In this document: piece by piece, positions 1 to 6,275 of the stretch
Layout: every line of letters begins with the position of its first letter
Numbering within the stretch: the stretch's first letter is position 1
Assembly: GCA_030835185.1 (NCBI GenBank)
Contig: JAUQWL010000079.1
Coordinates: 1 to 16,880 of the forward strand
From: Solirubrobacterales bacterium
GTDB taxonomy: Bacteria > Actinomycetota > Thermoleophilia > Solirubrobacterales > 70-9
DNA: 16,880 bases
Direction of reading: 5' to 3'
The notes under the pieces: generated by a model
The model's input: only the letters and a program-made list of their open reading frames with translations
What the model was told of the DNA's origin: nothing
Databases searched by the model: none
Made by a program: the position numbers and the translations under genes

Positions 1-122
1 TCGTCCTCGGGCGTGGTCCGCGCCTTGCCGACCACGAAACTGCCGCGCTCGTCAACTATGAAAGTGTCAGTCATCGTCCCGCCCGCGTCGATCGCGAGAA
101 CCCTGGGCCGATGAGCGGTCAT
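1..122 (-). CDS. Hydantoinase/oxoprolinase family protein, acetone carboxylase beta-like (N-terminal 40 residues)
   Basis: Only the first 40 codons lie in the window; the gene runs off the left edge. The translation starts MTAHRPRVLAIDAGGTMTDT and continues with FIVDERGSFVVGKARTTPED. The DAGGTMTDTF nucleotide-binding loop followed by a short VD.. G.FVVGKA.TTP strand is characteristic of the N-terminal actin-like ATPase fold of HyuA/oxoprolinase proteins, and the TMTDTF wording is closest to what I recall of acetone carboxylase beta subunits. Such proteins use ATP to activate a carbonyl or amide substrate, usually with a HyuB-type partner. Its ATG shares one base with the ctaA stop (TGATG), so it is probably translated from the ctaA transcript by termination-reinitiation. 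Family assignment is firm; the substrate cannot be judged from this fragment. Confidence 0.75.
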   Translation of the reverse strand, partial: MTAHRPRVLAIDAGGTMTDTFIVDERGSFVVGKARTTPED

Positions 123-1177
123 CAGGCCGGAGACGCTCCGGCTGCCGCCGTGCCCGCGTCGGGCGCCGTGGGACCGGCCCGCTCCCGGTCGGGCATGGTG
201 CCGGGATTCAGCAACGAGATCAGCACGCCGGCGACCAGCATCCAAAGGGCCGAGCCCGTAGTCAGGTGGGCCAGGACCAGCAGCGCGCTCTCATCTGCCC
301 AGACGTTCACCGCCCCGAGCAGGACCTGGACCCCGAGGACGACGAGGATCACGACCGGTATCCGGCCATTCAGCCTTCGCCGCAGCAGCATCACGGCCAG
401 AGTCGCAATGGCCAGCGACGCGAAGAACATCAGGACCCGGTGGGTCAGCTGGATGTCGGTCATCTCACCCCGGCCGAAAGGCAGAAACTCGTTGTTGCAG
501 GTCGGGAACTGCTGGCCGCAGGCATAGTGGGCCCCGGTGATCGTGTGGCCATCCGGGGTGCCGTGCTTTTCAGTTCCGGCGATGACTCCGCCGGCAACGA
601 TCGTCGAGAGCAGCAGCAGGCAGGCAACGGATGCGACGGCGATCAGCCCCTTTCCAGCGCCGGGGTCCGGGCGTCTGGGTCCGGCTATCGAGTAGATGAC
701 CATCAGGATCGCCAGCAGCGCCATCGCCGTCCCGAGGTGGGCGGCGACGAATCCGGAGTGGAGGCCGTACTCGACGGTCAGTCCGCCGAGTACCGCCTGT
801 CCGAAGACGAGCAGAACAGCCCCGAACGCCCACCGGCGGAGCGCCGGGCGGTCGCGGAACTGCCGGACCGTCTGCCAGAGGACCGCCAGCAGAAGGACGA
901 CCACGATCGCGGCCAGGATGCGGTGCGAGTACTCGACGACGGAGTGCGTATCGACGTTGGGGACGAGCTGGCCGTCGCAGAGCGGCCACCCGCTGAGCCC
1001 GGCGGCCTCCGGACCGCAGCCCAGTCCCGCGTCGACCACGCGGACCACGCCACCAAGAATGACCAGGAGAAATGAAGCCACTGCGGTTACGATGACCAGC
1101 CGCCGGAACCTGCGCACGGCATCGGCATCAACCGCATCGCCGGGGTTCGCATGTTTGTCGCTCATGTCCGGGGTCAC
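122..1177 (-). CDS. ctaA: Heme A synthase (CtaA/COX15 family)
   Basis: Integral membrane enzyme that oxidises the C8 methyl group of heme O to a formyl group, giving heme A for aa3-type cytochrome oxidase. The 351-residue product has about eight hydrophobic segments in two four-helix halves. The conserved EYSHR (residues 82-86, catalytic-type Glu83 and heme ligand His86) and His147 are in the first half; His246 (LTHR) and His304 (LAHLT) are in the second. Cysteine pairs occur in both external loops: Cys54/Cys67 and Cys220/Cys227. The first pair is separated by 12 residues instead of the usual six, so the loop carries an insertion. The tail after residue 325 is Pro/Ala-rich. The GTG at 1177 is the longest start; an in-frame ATG at 1165 is an alternative. 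It is transcribed divergently from ileS, with a perfect dyad just upstream, and is coupled to the next gene. Confidence 0.9.
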   Translation of the reverse strand: MTPDMSDKHANPGDAVDADAVRRFRRLVIVTAVASFLLVILGGVVRVVDAGLGCGPEAAGLSGWPLCDGQLVPNVDTHSVVEYSHRILAAIVVVLLLAVLWQTVRQFRDRPALRRWAFGAVLLVFGQAVLGGLTVEYGLHSGFVAAHLGTAMALLAILMVIYSIAGPRRPDPGAGKGLIAVASVACLLLLSTIVAGGVIAGTEKHGTPDGHTITGAHYACGQQFPTCNNEFLPFGRGEMTDIQLTHRVLMFFASLAIATLAVMLLRRRLNGRIPVVILVVLGVQVLLGAVNVWADESALLVLAHLTTGSALWMLVAGVLISLLNPGTMPDRERAGPTAPDAGTAAAGASPA

Positions 1178-1181
1178 GTTG

Positions 1182-1197
1182 ATTAGGGGACCCTAAT
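1182..1197. promoter_or_regulatory. Perfect inverted repeat upstream of ctaA (putative operator)
   Basis: ATTAGGG-GA-CCCTAAT is a perfect 7-bp dyad with a 2-bp centre, ending five bases before the ctaA GTG. On the ctaA strand it contains TAGGGT (1195-1190), a possible TAnnnT -10, so a bound dimer would block initiation. It is an AT-containing island in GC-rich DNA. The half-site TTAGG/CCTAA recalls iron-regulator (DtxR/IdeR) half-sites but the spacing is not canonical, so the regulator is unknown. Confidence 0.45.
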
Positions 1198-1286
1198 ACC
1201 TGAATCGGCGCGATGCCGTCCCGCCGCCAGACCCGGACGCCGGAGCGAACGAATTCGGACGCACGCGGTCAGCACATGCCCCGGCA

Positions 1287-1292
1287 TACAAT
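1287..1292 (+). promoter_or_regulatory. Candidate -10 element of ileS
   Basis: TACAAT lies nine bases before the ileS ATG. Initiation 6-8 bases downstream would give a transcript with almost no 5' leader. No good -35 is visible at 16-18 bp spacing, and no T-box-like leader is possible because the whole divergent gap is only 124 bp. Confidence 0.4.
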
Positions 1293-1301
1293 CCCCCGCT
1301 C

Positions 1302-4300
1302 ATGCCCGGATTCCGTCCTGTCGACCCGAAGCAGTCCTTTCCCGAGATGGAGGAAGAGGTTGCAGCGCGCTGGAAGGTAGGCCGCGTCTTCGAGCGCTCG
1401 ATGGAGCAGCGCGAGGGGGCTGAGGTCTGGAGCTTTTACGAAGGCCCGCCGACCGCCAACGGACGGCCCGGCTCCCATCACGTACTCTCGCGCGTCTTCA
1501 AGGACATCTACCCGCGCTACCGCGCGATGCGCGGATACAGCGTGCCGCGCAAGGCCGGCTGGGACTGCCACGGCCTGCCGGTCGAGCTCGAGGTCGAAAA
1601 GCAGCTCGGCATCTCCTCCAAGCAGGAGATCGAGGAGTACGGAATCGCCGAGTTCAACCAGAAGTGCCGCGAGTCGGTCTTCACTTATGTGGAGGAGTGG
1701 AACCGTCTGACCGAGCGGATCGGATTCTGGATCGACCTCGACGACGCGTACGTCACGCTCGACAACGACTACATCGAGTCGGTCTGGTGGTCGCTCAAGG
1801 AACTGTGGAAGACCGACCGGCTCTACGAGGGCCACCGGGTGTCACCGTACTGTCCGCGCTGCGGCACCACGCTCTCTTCCCACGAGGTCGCGCTCGGCTA
1901 CAGGGATGTGACCGACCCGTCGGTCCACGTGCGCTTCCCGCTGGTCGACGGCGACGGCGGGCGGACCGGCGAGTCGTTGCTCGTCTGGACCACCACGCCG
2001 TGGACCCTGCCCGGCAACGACGCGGTCGCGGTCAACCCGGAGGTGACCTACGCCCGGGTCGAGGTCGACGGACCCGCCGGTCCCGAGACCGTGATCCTGG
2101 CCGAGCCGCTGGTCGAGAAGGTGCTGGGCGAGGGCGTCACCCCGACCGCGCGAATCCAGGCCTCAGAGCTGGTCGGCCGCCGCTACGACGGGCCCGTCTT
2201 CGAGCTCTCCGACGGCGGATCCGGCCGGTTCGAAGTCATCCCGGGCGAGTTCGTCACCACCGACGACGGCACCGGCCTGGTCCACATCGCCCCGGCCTAC
2301 GGCGAGGACGACTACCGGGTCGCGGTCGAGACCGGCCTCTACGAGCCCGGCCGCTCCGAAGCACCGCTATACAACCCGGTCGGCCTCGACGGCAACTTCA
2401 CCGGCCAGATGACCGGCTTCGAGGGCCGCTTCGTCAAGGACGGGGAGGTGACCGCCGGGCTGATCGCCGACCTCGACCGACGCGGCCTGCTCTTTCGCGC
2501 CGACGACTACGAGCATTCCTACCCGCACTGCTGGCGCTGCTCGACCCCGCTGCTCTACTACGCCAAGGCGAGCTGGTACATCCGCACCTCCGAAGCCCGC
2601 GATCGGATGCTGGCCGGCAACGAGCAGATCACCTGGTACCCCGAGCACATCAAACACGGCCGCTTCGGCCGCTGGCTGGAGAACAACGTCGACTGGGCGC
2701 TCTCGCGCGACCGCTACTGGGGCACGCCGCTGCCGGTCTGGGAATGCGACCGCGAGGACTGCGACGAGAGTTTCTGCGCCGGCTCGGTCCAGGAGCTGAA
2801 AGACCTCGCCGGCGAAGTCCCCGACGACCTTCACCGCCCCTACATCGACGATGTGACCTGGACCTGCAAGTGCGGCGAGGGGCAGATGAAACGGGTCGTC
2901 TCGGTGATCGACACCTGGTACGACTCGGGCGCGATGCCGTTCGCGCAGTTCCACTACCCGTTCGAGAACACCGAAGAGTTCGAGCAGCGCTTCCCGGCCG
3001 ACTTCATCTGCGAGGCGATCGACCAGACCCGCGGCTGGTTCTACACCCTGCACGCCGAATCGACCATGCTTTTCGATACCCCGAGCTTTCGCAACTGCGT
3101 CAGCCTCGGACTGATCCTCGACGCCGAGGGTCAGAAGATGTCGAAGTCGAAGGGCAACGTGGTCGCGCCGTGGGAGGTGCTCGACGAGTTCGGGGCAGAT
3201 GCCTTCCGCTGGTACCTGTTCACCGCCCAGCAGCCGTGGTCGGGCTACCGCTTCTCGCTCGAAGCGATCTCCGAAGCGTTGCGCAGCTTCCTGCTGACCC
3301 TGTGGAACACCTACTCCTTCTGGGTGCTCTACGCCAACGCCGAGAGCGTCGACGCCTCGGCCCCGGCCGAACCGCCGGCCGAACCGACCGACCTCGACCG
3401 CTGGGCGATCTCCCGCCTGCAGGCGACGGTCGAATCGGTCGCTGAGAAGATGGACAGGTTCGACTGCACCTCGGCCGGCCGAGAGATCACCGACCTGGTC
3501 GAGGAACTCTCCAACTGGTACGTGCGGCTCTCCCGCCGCCGTTTCTGGGAAGGCGACGCCGCCGCCTTCGAGACGCTGCGTCACTGCCTGGTGGAGATCG
3601 CCGGCCTGCTCGCCCCGTTCACACCGTTCATCGCCGACGAAATCCACTCGAACCTGGTCGGCGGGGTGACCGGCGAGTTCGGCGATATGCCCGACTCGGT
3701 CCACCTACGCGACTTCCCGGTCGCCGATCCCGCCCTGCGCGACCTCGAGCTGGAGGCCACGATGGAGGCGACCCGGCGCACGGTCGAGCTCGGTCGGGCG
3801 AGCCGCGCCCAGGCGAAGGCGAAGGTGCGCCAACCGCTTTCAAGGGCGGTGGTCGTCGCCACCGACGCCGAGCGCGAAGCGATCATCAGCCAGTCCGAGC
3901 TCGTCAAGGCGGAGCTGAACGTCAAGGAGATCGAGTTCGTGACCGACCAGTCGGACCTCGTCAGCTACTCGGTCAAGGCGAACTACCGCTCGCTCGGTCC
4001 GCGGTTCGGCAAGGACATGCCCCAGGTGGCTGCCGCGGTGGAGGGCCTTGACCCGGAGCATGTGGCCGCTACGGTCGAAGCCGGTGGCGAGATCGGAATC
4101 AGCATCGAAGGCCGCGACCACACGCTCGCAGCCGACGACCTGATCCTCTCGATGGAACCGGTCGAGGGTTACCAGGTGGCGTCGGAATCAGGGCACGCGG
4201 TCGCCCTGGCGCTGGAACTCGACGACGAGCTGATCGGTGAGGGCCTGGCCCGGGAGATCGTGCACGCCGTCCAGAACGCCCGCAAGAACGCCGGCCTGGA

Positions 4301-4517
4301 GATCACCGACCGGATCGAGCTCGCCCTCTCCGGTGACCCCGGGCTGCTCGACGCAGCCAGGACCCACAAGGCCTACCTCGCCGACGAGGTGCTGGCCACT
4401 GCGCTCGAGGCCGACGGTGCCGGGACCGGTGAGCAGGGCGTGCCGGAAGGGGAAGAGGTGAGCATCGACGGCCGGCCGCTGAAGATCGCCGTCACCAAGG
4501 ACCAGTCGCAGGGGTGA
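1302..4517 (+). CDS. ileS: Isoleucine--tRNA ligase
   Basis: Cytoplasmic class I aminoacyl-tRNA synthetase charging tRNA-Ile. At 1071 residues it matches the longer, eukaryote-like bacterial IleRS type. The class I signature follows PPTANGRP as GSHHV at about residues 57-61, and KMSKS is at 612-616 (GQKMSKSKGN). The connective editing domain occupies roughly 190-400, including TTPWTLPGN and the DGTGLVHIAPAYGEDD stretch. Zinc-type cysteines occur at Cys184/Cys187, at Cys482/Cys487/Cys492 and at Cys522/Cys524. The anticodon-binding helical domain follows from about 680, and a C-terminal extension makes up the last 200 residues. The ATG at 1302 gives the expected N-terminus (FRPVDPKQSFPEMEEEV). 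This long type is often associated with natural mupirocin tolerance (family knowledge, not tested here). The stop overlaps the start of a small membrane protein gene. Confidence 0.97.
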   Translation: MPGFRPVDPKQSFPEMEEEVAARWKVGRVFERSMEQREGAEVWSFYEGPPTANGRPGSHHVLSRVFKDIYPRYRAMRGYSVPRKAGWDCHGLPVELEVEKQLGISSKQEIEEYGIAEFNQKCRESVFTYVEEWNRLTERIGFWIDLDDAYVTLDNDYIESVWWSLKELWKTDRLYEGHRVSPYCPRCGTTLSSHEVALGYRDVTDPSVHVRFPLVDGDGGRTGESLLVWTTTPWTLPGNDAVAVNPEVTYARVEVDGPAGPETVILAEPLVEKVLGEGVTPTARIQASELVGRRYDGPVFELSDGGSGRFEVIPGEFVTTDDGTGLVHIAPAYGEDDYRVAVETGLYEPGRSEAPLYNPVGLDGNFTGQMTGFEGRFVKDGEVTAGLIADLDRRGLLFRADDYEHSYPHCWRCSTPLLYYAKASWYIRTSEARDRMLAGNEQITWYPEHIKHGRFGRWLENNVDWALSRDRYWGTPLPVWECDREDCDESFCAGSVQELKDLAGEVPDDLHRPYIDDVTWTCKCGEGQMKRVVSVIDTWYDSGAMPFAQFHYPFENTEEFEQRFPADFICEAIDQTRGWFYTLHAESTMLFDTPSFRNCVSLGLILDAEGQKMSKSKGNVVAPWEVLDEFGADAFRWYLFTAQQPWSGYRFSLEAISEALRSFLLTLWNTYSFWVLYANAESVDASAPAEPPAEPTDLDRWAISRLQATVESVAEKMDRFDCTSAGREITDLVEELSNWYVRLSRRRFWEGDAAAFETLRHCLVEIAGLLAPFTPFIADEIHSNLVGGVTGEFGDMPDSVHLRDFPVADPALRDLELEATMEATRRTVELGRASRAQAKAKVRQPLSRAVVVATDAEREAIISQSELVKAELNVKEIEFVTDQSDLVSYSVKANYRSLGPRFGKDMPQVAAAVEGLDPEHVAATVEAGGEIGISIEGRDHTLAADDLILSMEPVEGYQVASESGHAVALALELDDELIGEGLAREIVHAVQNARKNAGLEITDRIELALSGDPGLLDAARTHKAYLADEVLATALEADGAGTGEQGVPEGEEVSIDGRPLKIAVTKDQSQG

Positions 4518-4687
4518 GCCTCCGCGGCGCCATCCTCACCGGCAGCGCCTTCACGATCTTCATGCTGCTCTTGCTTGCCGGTTTCGGCGCGGTCTTCGGC
4601 GCCCTCGAAGTGCTGCTCTGGTTGGTCGCGGTGATCATCGGCTGGCTCTGGATCCTCAGCCGGGCCAGGCCGAAAGGCACCAGGTAA
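4514..4687 (+). CDS. Two-helix membrane microprotein downstream of ileS
   Basis: A 57-residue frame starting GTG AGC and overlapping the ileS stop by four bases (GTGA). The product begins VSLRGAILTGSAF, then has two adjacent hydrophobic stretches (about residues 6-30 and 32-48, the latter containing LEVLLWLVAVIIGWLW) and a basic tail SRARPKGTR. The basic tail suggests that at least the C-terminus is cytoplasmic; a helical hairpin would put both ends inside. The overlap suggests translational coupling to ileS. A perfect hairpin lies 23 bases after its stop. I do not recognise the family; function unknown. Support comes from the overlapping start, the coherent membrane topology and a stop placed just before the terminator-like hairpin. 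It is short enough to leave some doubt. Confidence 0.6.
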   Translation: MSLRGAILTGSAFTIFMLLLLAGFGAVFGALEVLLWLVAVIIGWLWILSRARPKGTR

Positions 4688-4710
4688 CGGAAGTCCGAGG
4701 GGCGTAAACG

Positions 4711-4728
4711 GCCGGCGATAGCGCCGGC
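4711..4728. terminator. Hairpin between converging genes
   Basis: GCCGGCG-ATAG-CGCCGGC forms a perfect 7-bp GC stem with a 4-base loop. It lies between the stop of the microprotein gene (4687) and the stop of the minus-strand lipoprotein gene (4729), so it could serve both directions. There is no U-tract on either strand, which is common for actinobacterial terminators but weakens the call. Confidence 0.45.
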
Positions 4729-5094
4729 TCACGGCCTGGAGATGTTGAACCTGGTGAACTCGCCGTTTCGATCTCTCGCCAGGGTCACCATGGGGAAATC
4801 GGACAAGGTGTCGTCTTCATCGTCCTCCGCGGTGAGCACCCATCCCATCTCACGATTTCCCGAAAAGAGCTCTGACTCGCCCATCCACTCTTCGATCCCC
4901 GCCCGAGATTTTCCGTCGAGCACCCCGCAGCGATCGTTCGCCTCCGCGAACTCATAGGTTCGAGCCTCCGGGTCCGATTTCCACTTTTCGGACGAGAGCT
5001 CGTCACAGTCGACCTTCGACGAAAACGTGACCACGTCGCATCCTGCGAAAGCCGCGGTCGAACAGACTGCCAGAACTTCGAGGAATGGCTTCAC
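4729..5094 (-). CDS. Small putative lipoprotein, unknown function
   Basis: From the GTG at 5094 the product is 121 residues: VKPFLEVLAVCSTAAFAGCD starts with a short hydrophobic segment ending in a lipobox-like FAGC, with Cys19 as the would-be lipidated residue. The mature part is acidic (WMGESELF, AEDDEDDTLSDF) and ends LARDRNGEFTRFNISRP. A purine-rich GAGGGTGGAAGG precedes this start; in-frame GTGs at 5127 and 5136 would place the hydrophobic segment internally, so I prefer 5094. A Glu inside the hydrophobic stretch makes the signal imperfect. My hand count over 4741-5040 is 175 of 300 G+C (58%), lower than the adjacent genes, and codon choice is less GC-biased; this may indicate a recent or fast-evolving gene. 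It follows the cupin gene after 61 bp. I recognise no family. Confidence 0.55.
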   Translation of the reverse strand: MKPFLEVLAVCSTAAFAGCDVVTFSSKVDCDELSSEKWKSDPEARTYEFAEANDRCGVLDGKSRAGIEEWMGESELFSGNREMGWVLTAEDDEDDTLSDFPMVTLARDRNGEFTRFNISRP

Positions 5095-5155
5095 GCCCTT
5101 CCACCCTCGAGAGTCTTCCGTTGCCACCGCGATCACCAGACTTGTGGCAGGGCTC

Positions 5156-5581
5156 TCAGCCGTCGAGTTCCGGTGGCATCGCCTTCGGTCCGTCCGGGTA
5201 GATGAATGCCAGCGTCTCTTCGTCCATCTCGAGTGAGTTGCCGGGCTCGGCCGGGGCGGCGACGACCAGCCAGAGTTGGTCCGTGTCGGTGTCGTTGAAG
5301 GGCTGGCGGGCCGAGTCGGGCTCGACCAGAACGGTGTCCATCGCCTCGAGTTCGATCAGCTCGCCGTCAACCCGCATCCTGCCGCGACCCTGAAGCAGCA
5401 GGTAGATCTCGCTCGACTCGCGGTGGCGGTGCAGGGTCGAAGCCTGGCCGGGCTCGATCCGCCAGAGCCGCGCGCCCATGGTTTCCGCCCCGAGCTGCTT
5501 CGCCAGGTCGGTATTCAGCACCGACATCTGGTTGGACCGGCGCCAGTGGGCCTCGCCGGATCTGAGGATACGAAAAGCCAT
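5156..5581 (-). CDS. Single-domain cupin protein
   Basis: A 141-residue soluble protein with one conserved beta-barrel (cupin_2-like). Cupin motif 1 is intact: G45 followed by H51, H53 and E58 and then G65 (LHRHRESSEIYLLLQG). In motif 2 (about residues 81-96, VLVEPDSARQPFN) the usual metal-binding His is replaced by Gln93, so a metal site would have a changed ligand set. Small cupins of this kind may be dioxygenases, isomerases or ligand-binding proteins; the substrate cannot be read from the sequence. The ATG at 5581 is 45 bp after the tautomerase stop on the same strand, so it may be the third gene of a trxA-tautomerase-cupin transcript. A small GC hairpin (5597-5609) lies in that gap. Confidence 0.8.
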   Translation of the reverse strand: MAFRILRSGEAHWRRSNQMSVLNTDLAKQLGAETMGARLWRIEPGQASTLHRHRESSEIYLLLQGRGRMRVDGELIELEAMDTVLVEPDSARQPFNDTDTDQLWLVVAAPAEPGNSLEMDEETLAFIYPDGPKAMPPELDG

Positions 5582-5626
5582 TTCCCAGGACCGGTGGGCT
5601 CCGCGAGCCGGTGGCGACCGCCGCTC

Positions 5627-5806
5627 TTACTCGGGCGCGGCCTCGGGAATGATGAAGTCCGACTTCTTCGAATCGGAGAACTTCACCCAGCAGTGCTCGG
5701 GGGAAGCTCCGGCCACGTCGGCGAGAGCGTCCTCGATCCGCTTGGCGATCTCGGCCTTCTGCTCCTCCGAGCGGCCCTCGTACCAGTGGATCTCCACGAA
5801 CGGCAT
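5627..5806 (-). CDS. 4-oxalocrotonate tautomerase family protein
   Basis: A 59-residue protein starting MPFVEIHWYEGRSEEQKAEI. After Met removal, Pro1 would be the catalytic N-terminal amine of the tautomerase superfamily (4-OT, XylH/DmpI type). The rest fits the beta-alpha-beta fold: a first strand, a helix (EEQKAEIAKRIEDALADV), then the strand CWVKFSDS and an Ile-rich end. 4-OT enzymes ketonise 2-hydroxydienoates, but many small homologues have unknown or promiscuous activity. The start has a purine-rich GGGGCCGGAG upstream and lies 15 bp after the thioredoxin stop, so the two genes are probably co-transcribed. No catabolic gene set is nearby, so the substrate is unknown. Confidence 0.8.
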   Translation of the reverse strand: MPFVEIHWYEGRSEEQKAEIAKRIEDALADVAGASPEHCWVKFSDSKKSDFIIPEAAPE

Positions 5807-5821
5807 CGCTCCGGCCCCCGC

Positions 5822-6148
5822 TCAGCCGGCCAGGGCCGGTTCGAGTTCCTTGAGCAGCTTGCGCTTCGGCATCGCACCGACCATGCGCTTGACCATCTGA
5901 CCGTCCTTGAACAGGATCATGGTCGGGACCGAGAGGACCTCATACTGCGCGGCAGTCCGCTGGTTCTCATCGATGTCGAGACTGAGAACCGTAATGTCGT
6001 CGCGCTCCCCGGCGATCTCTTCGAGGACGGGATGGAGAACTCGGCACGGACCGCACCAGGTCGCCCAGAAATCGACCAGGACGGCACCTTCCTGGTCAAG
6101 CACATCCTGCTTGAAAGACGAGTCGCTCACTGCGGGGAGGTTTGCCAT
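5822..6148 (-). CDS. trxA: Thioredoxin
   Basis: A 108-residue cytoplasmic thioredoxin. The active site FWATWCGPCR has Cys32 and Cys35; the cis-proline is Pro75 in SVPTMILF; the buried Asp is Asp26 (VDFWA). It reduces disulfides in client proteins using electrons from thioredoxin reductase, which is not in this window. Length and motifs are canonical, with no signal peptide. It is the first gene of a likely trxA-tautomerase-cupin unit, preceded by AGGAG/GAAGAG purine tracts and a near-consensus promoter. Confidence 0.95.
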   Translation of the reverse strand: MANLPAVSDSSFKQDVLDQEGAVLVDFWATWCGPCRVLHPVLEEIAGERDDITVLSLDIDENQRTAAQYEVLSVPTMILFKDGQMVKRMVGAMPKRKLLKELEPALAG

Positions 6149-6194
6149 CTCTTCTGTGTCTCCTGATCGATTGGTTTGAAAAGAACTGACCTCT

Positions 6195-6219
6195 GATCAC
6201 TATACAAAGTGAAGTGATC
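6195..6219. promoter_or_regulatory. Dyad overlapping the trxA promoter (putative operator)
   Basis: GATCAC (6195-6200) and GTGATC (6214-6219) are perfect inverted arms separated by 13 bp, with half-site centres 19 bp apart, about two helical turns. An inner dyad CACT-N6-AGTG (6198-6211) is nested in it. The element fills the spacer between -35 and -10 and covers most of the -10, as expected for a repressor site. The regulator is not identified. Confidence 0.45.
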
Positions 6220-6227
6220 CTTATCAA
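6199..6227 (-). promoter_or_regulatory. Housekeeping-type promoter of trxA
   Basis: On the minus strand TTGATA (6227-6222) and TATAGT (6204-6199) are separated by exactly 17 bases, a near-consensus sigma70-family promoter. Transcription would begin near 6192, giving a leader of about 44 bases with a Shine-Dalgarno-like AGGAG. It is the strongest promoter by eye in the window and lies in an AT-rich pocket. A dyad overlaps it. Confidence 0.75.
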
Positions 6228-6275
6228 GTCGCCCCTCTGCGGGCAAGGTAGCGCAAGGCCGCAGAGCCCACCGGA

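Noticed and set aside
5597..5609. GGCTC-CGC-GAGCC hairpin between the tautomerase and cupin genes
   Set aside because: A 5-bp GC stem with no U-tract, of a type expected by chance in this composition; not called as a terminator.
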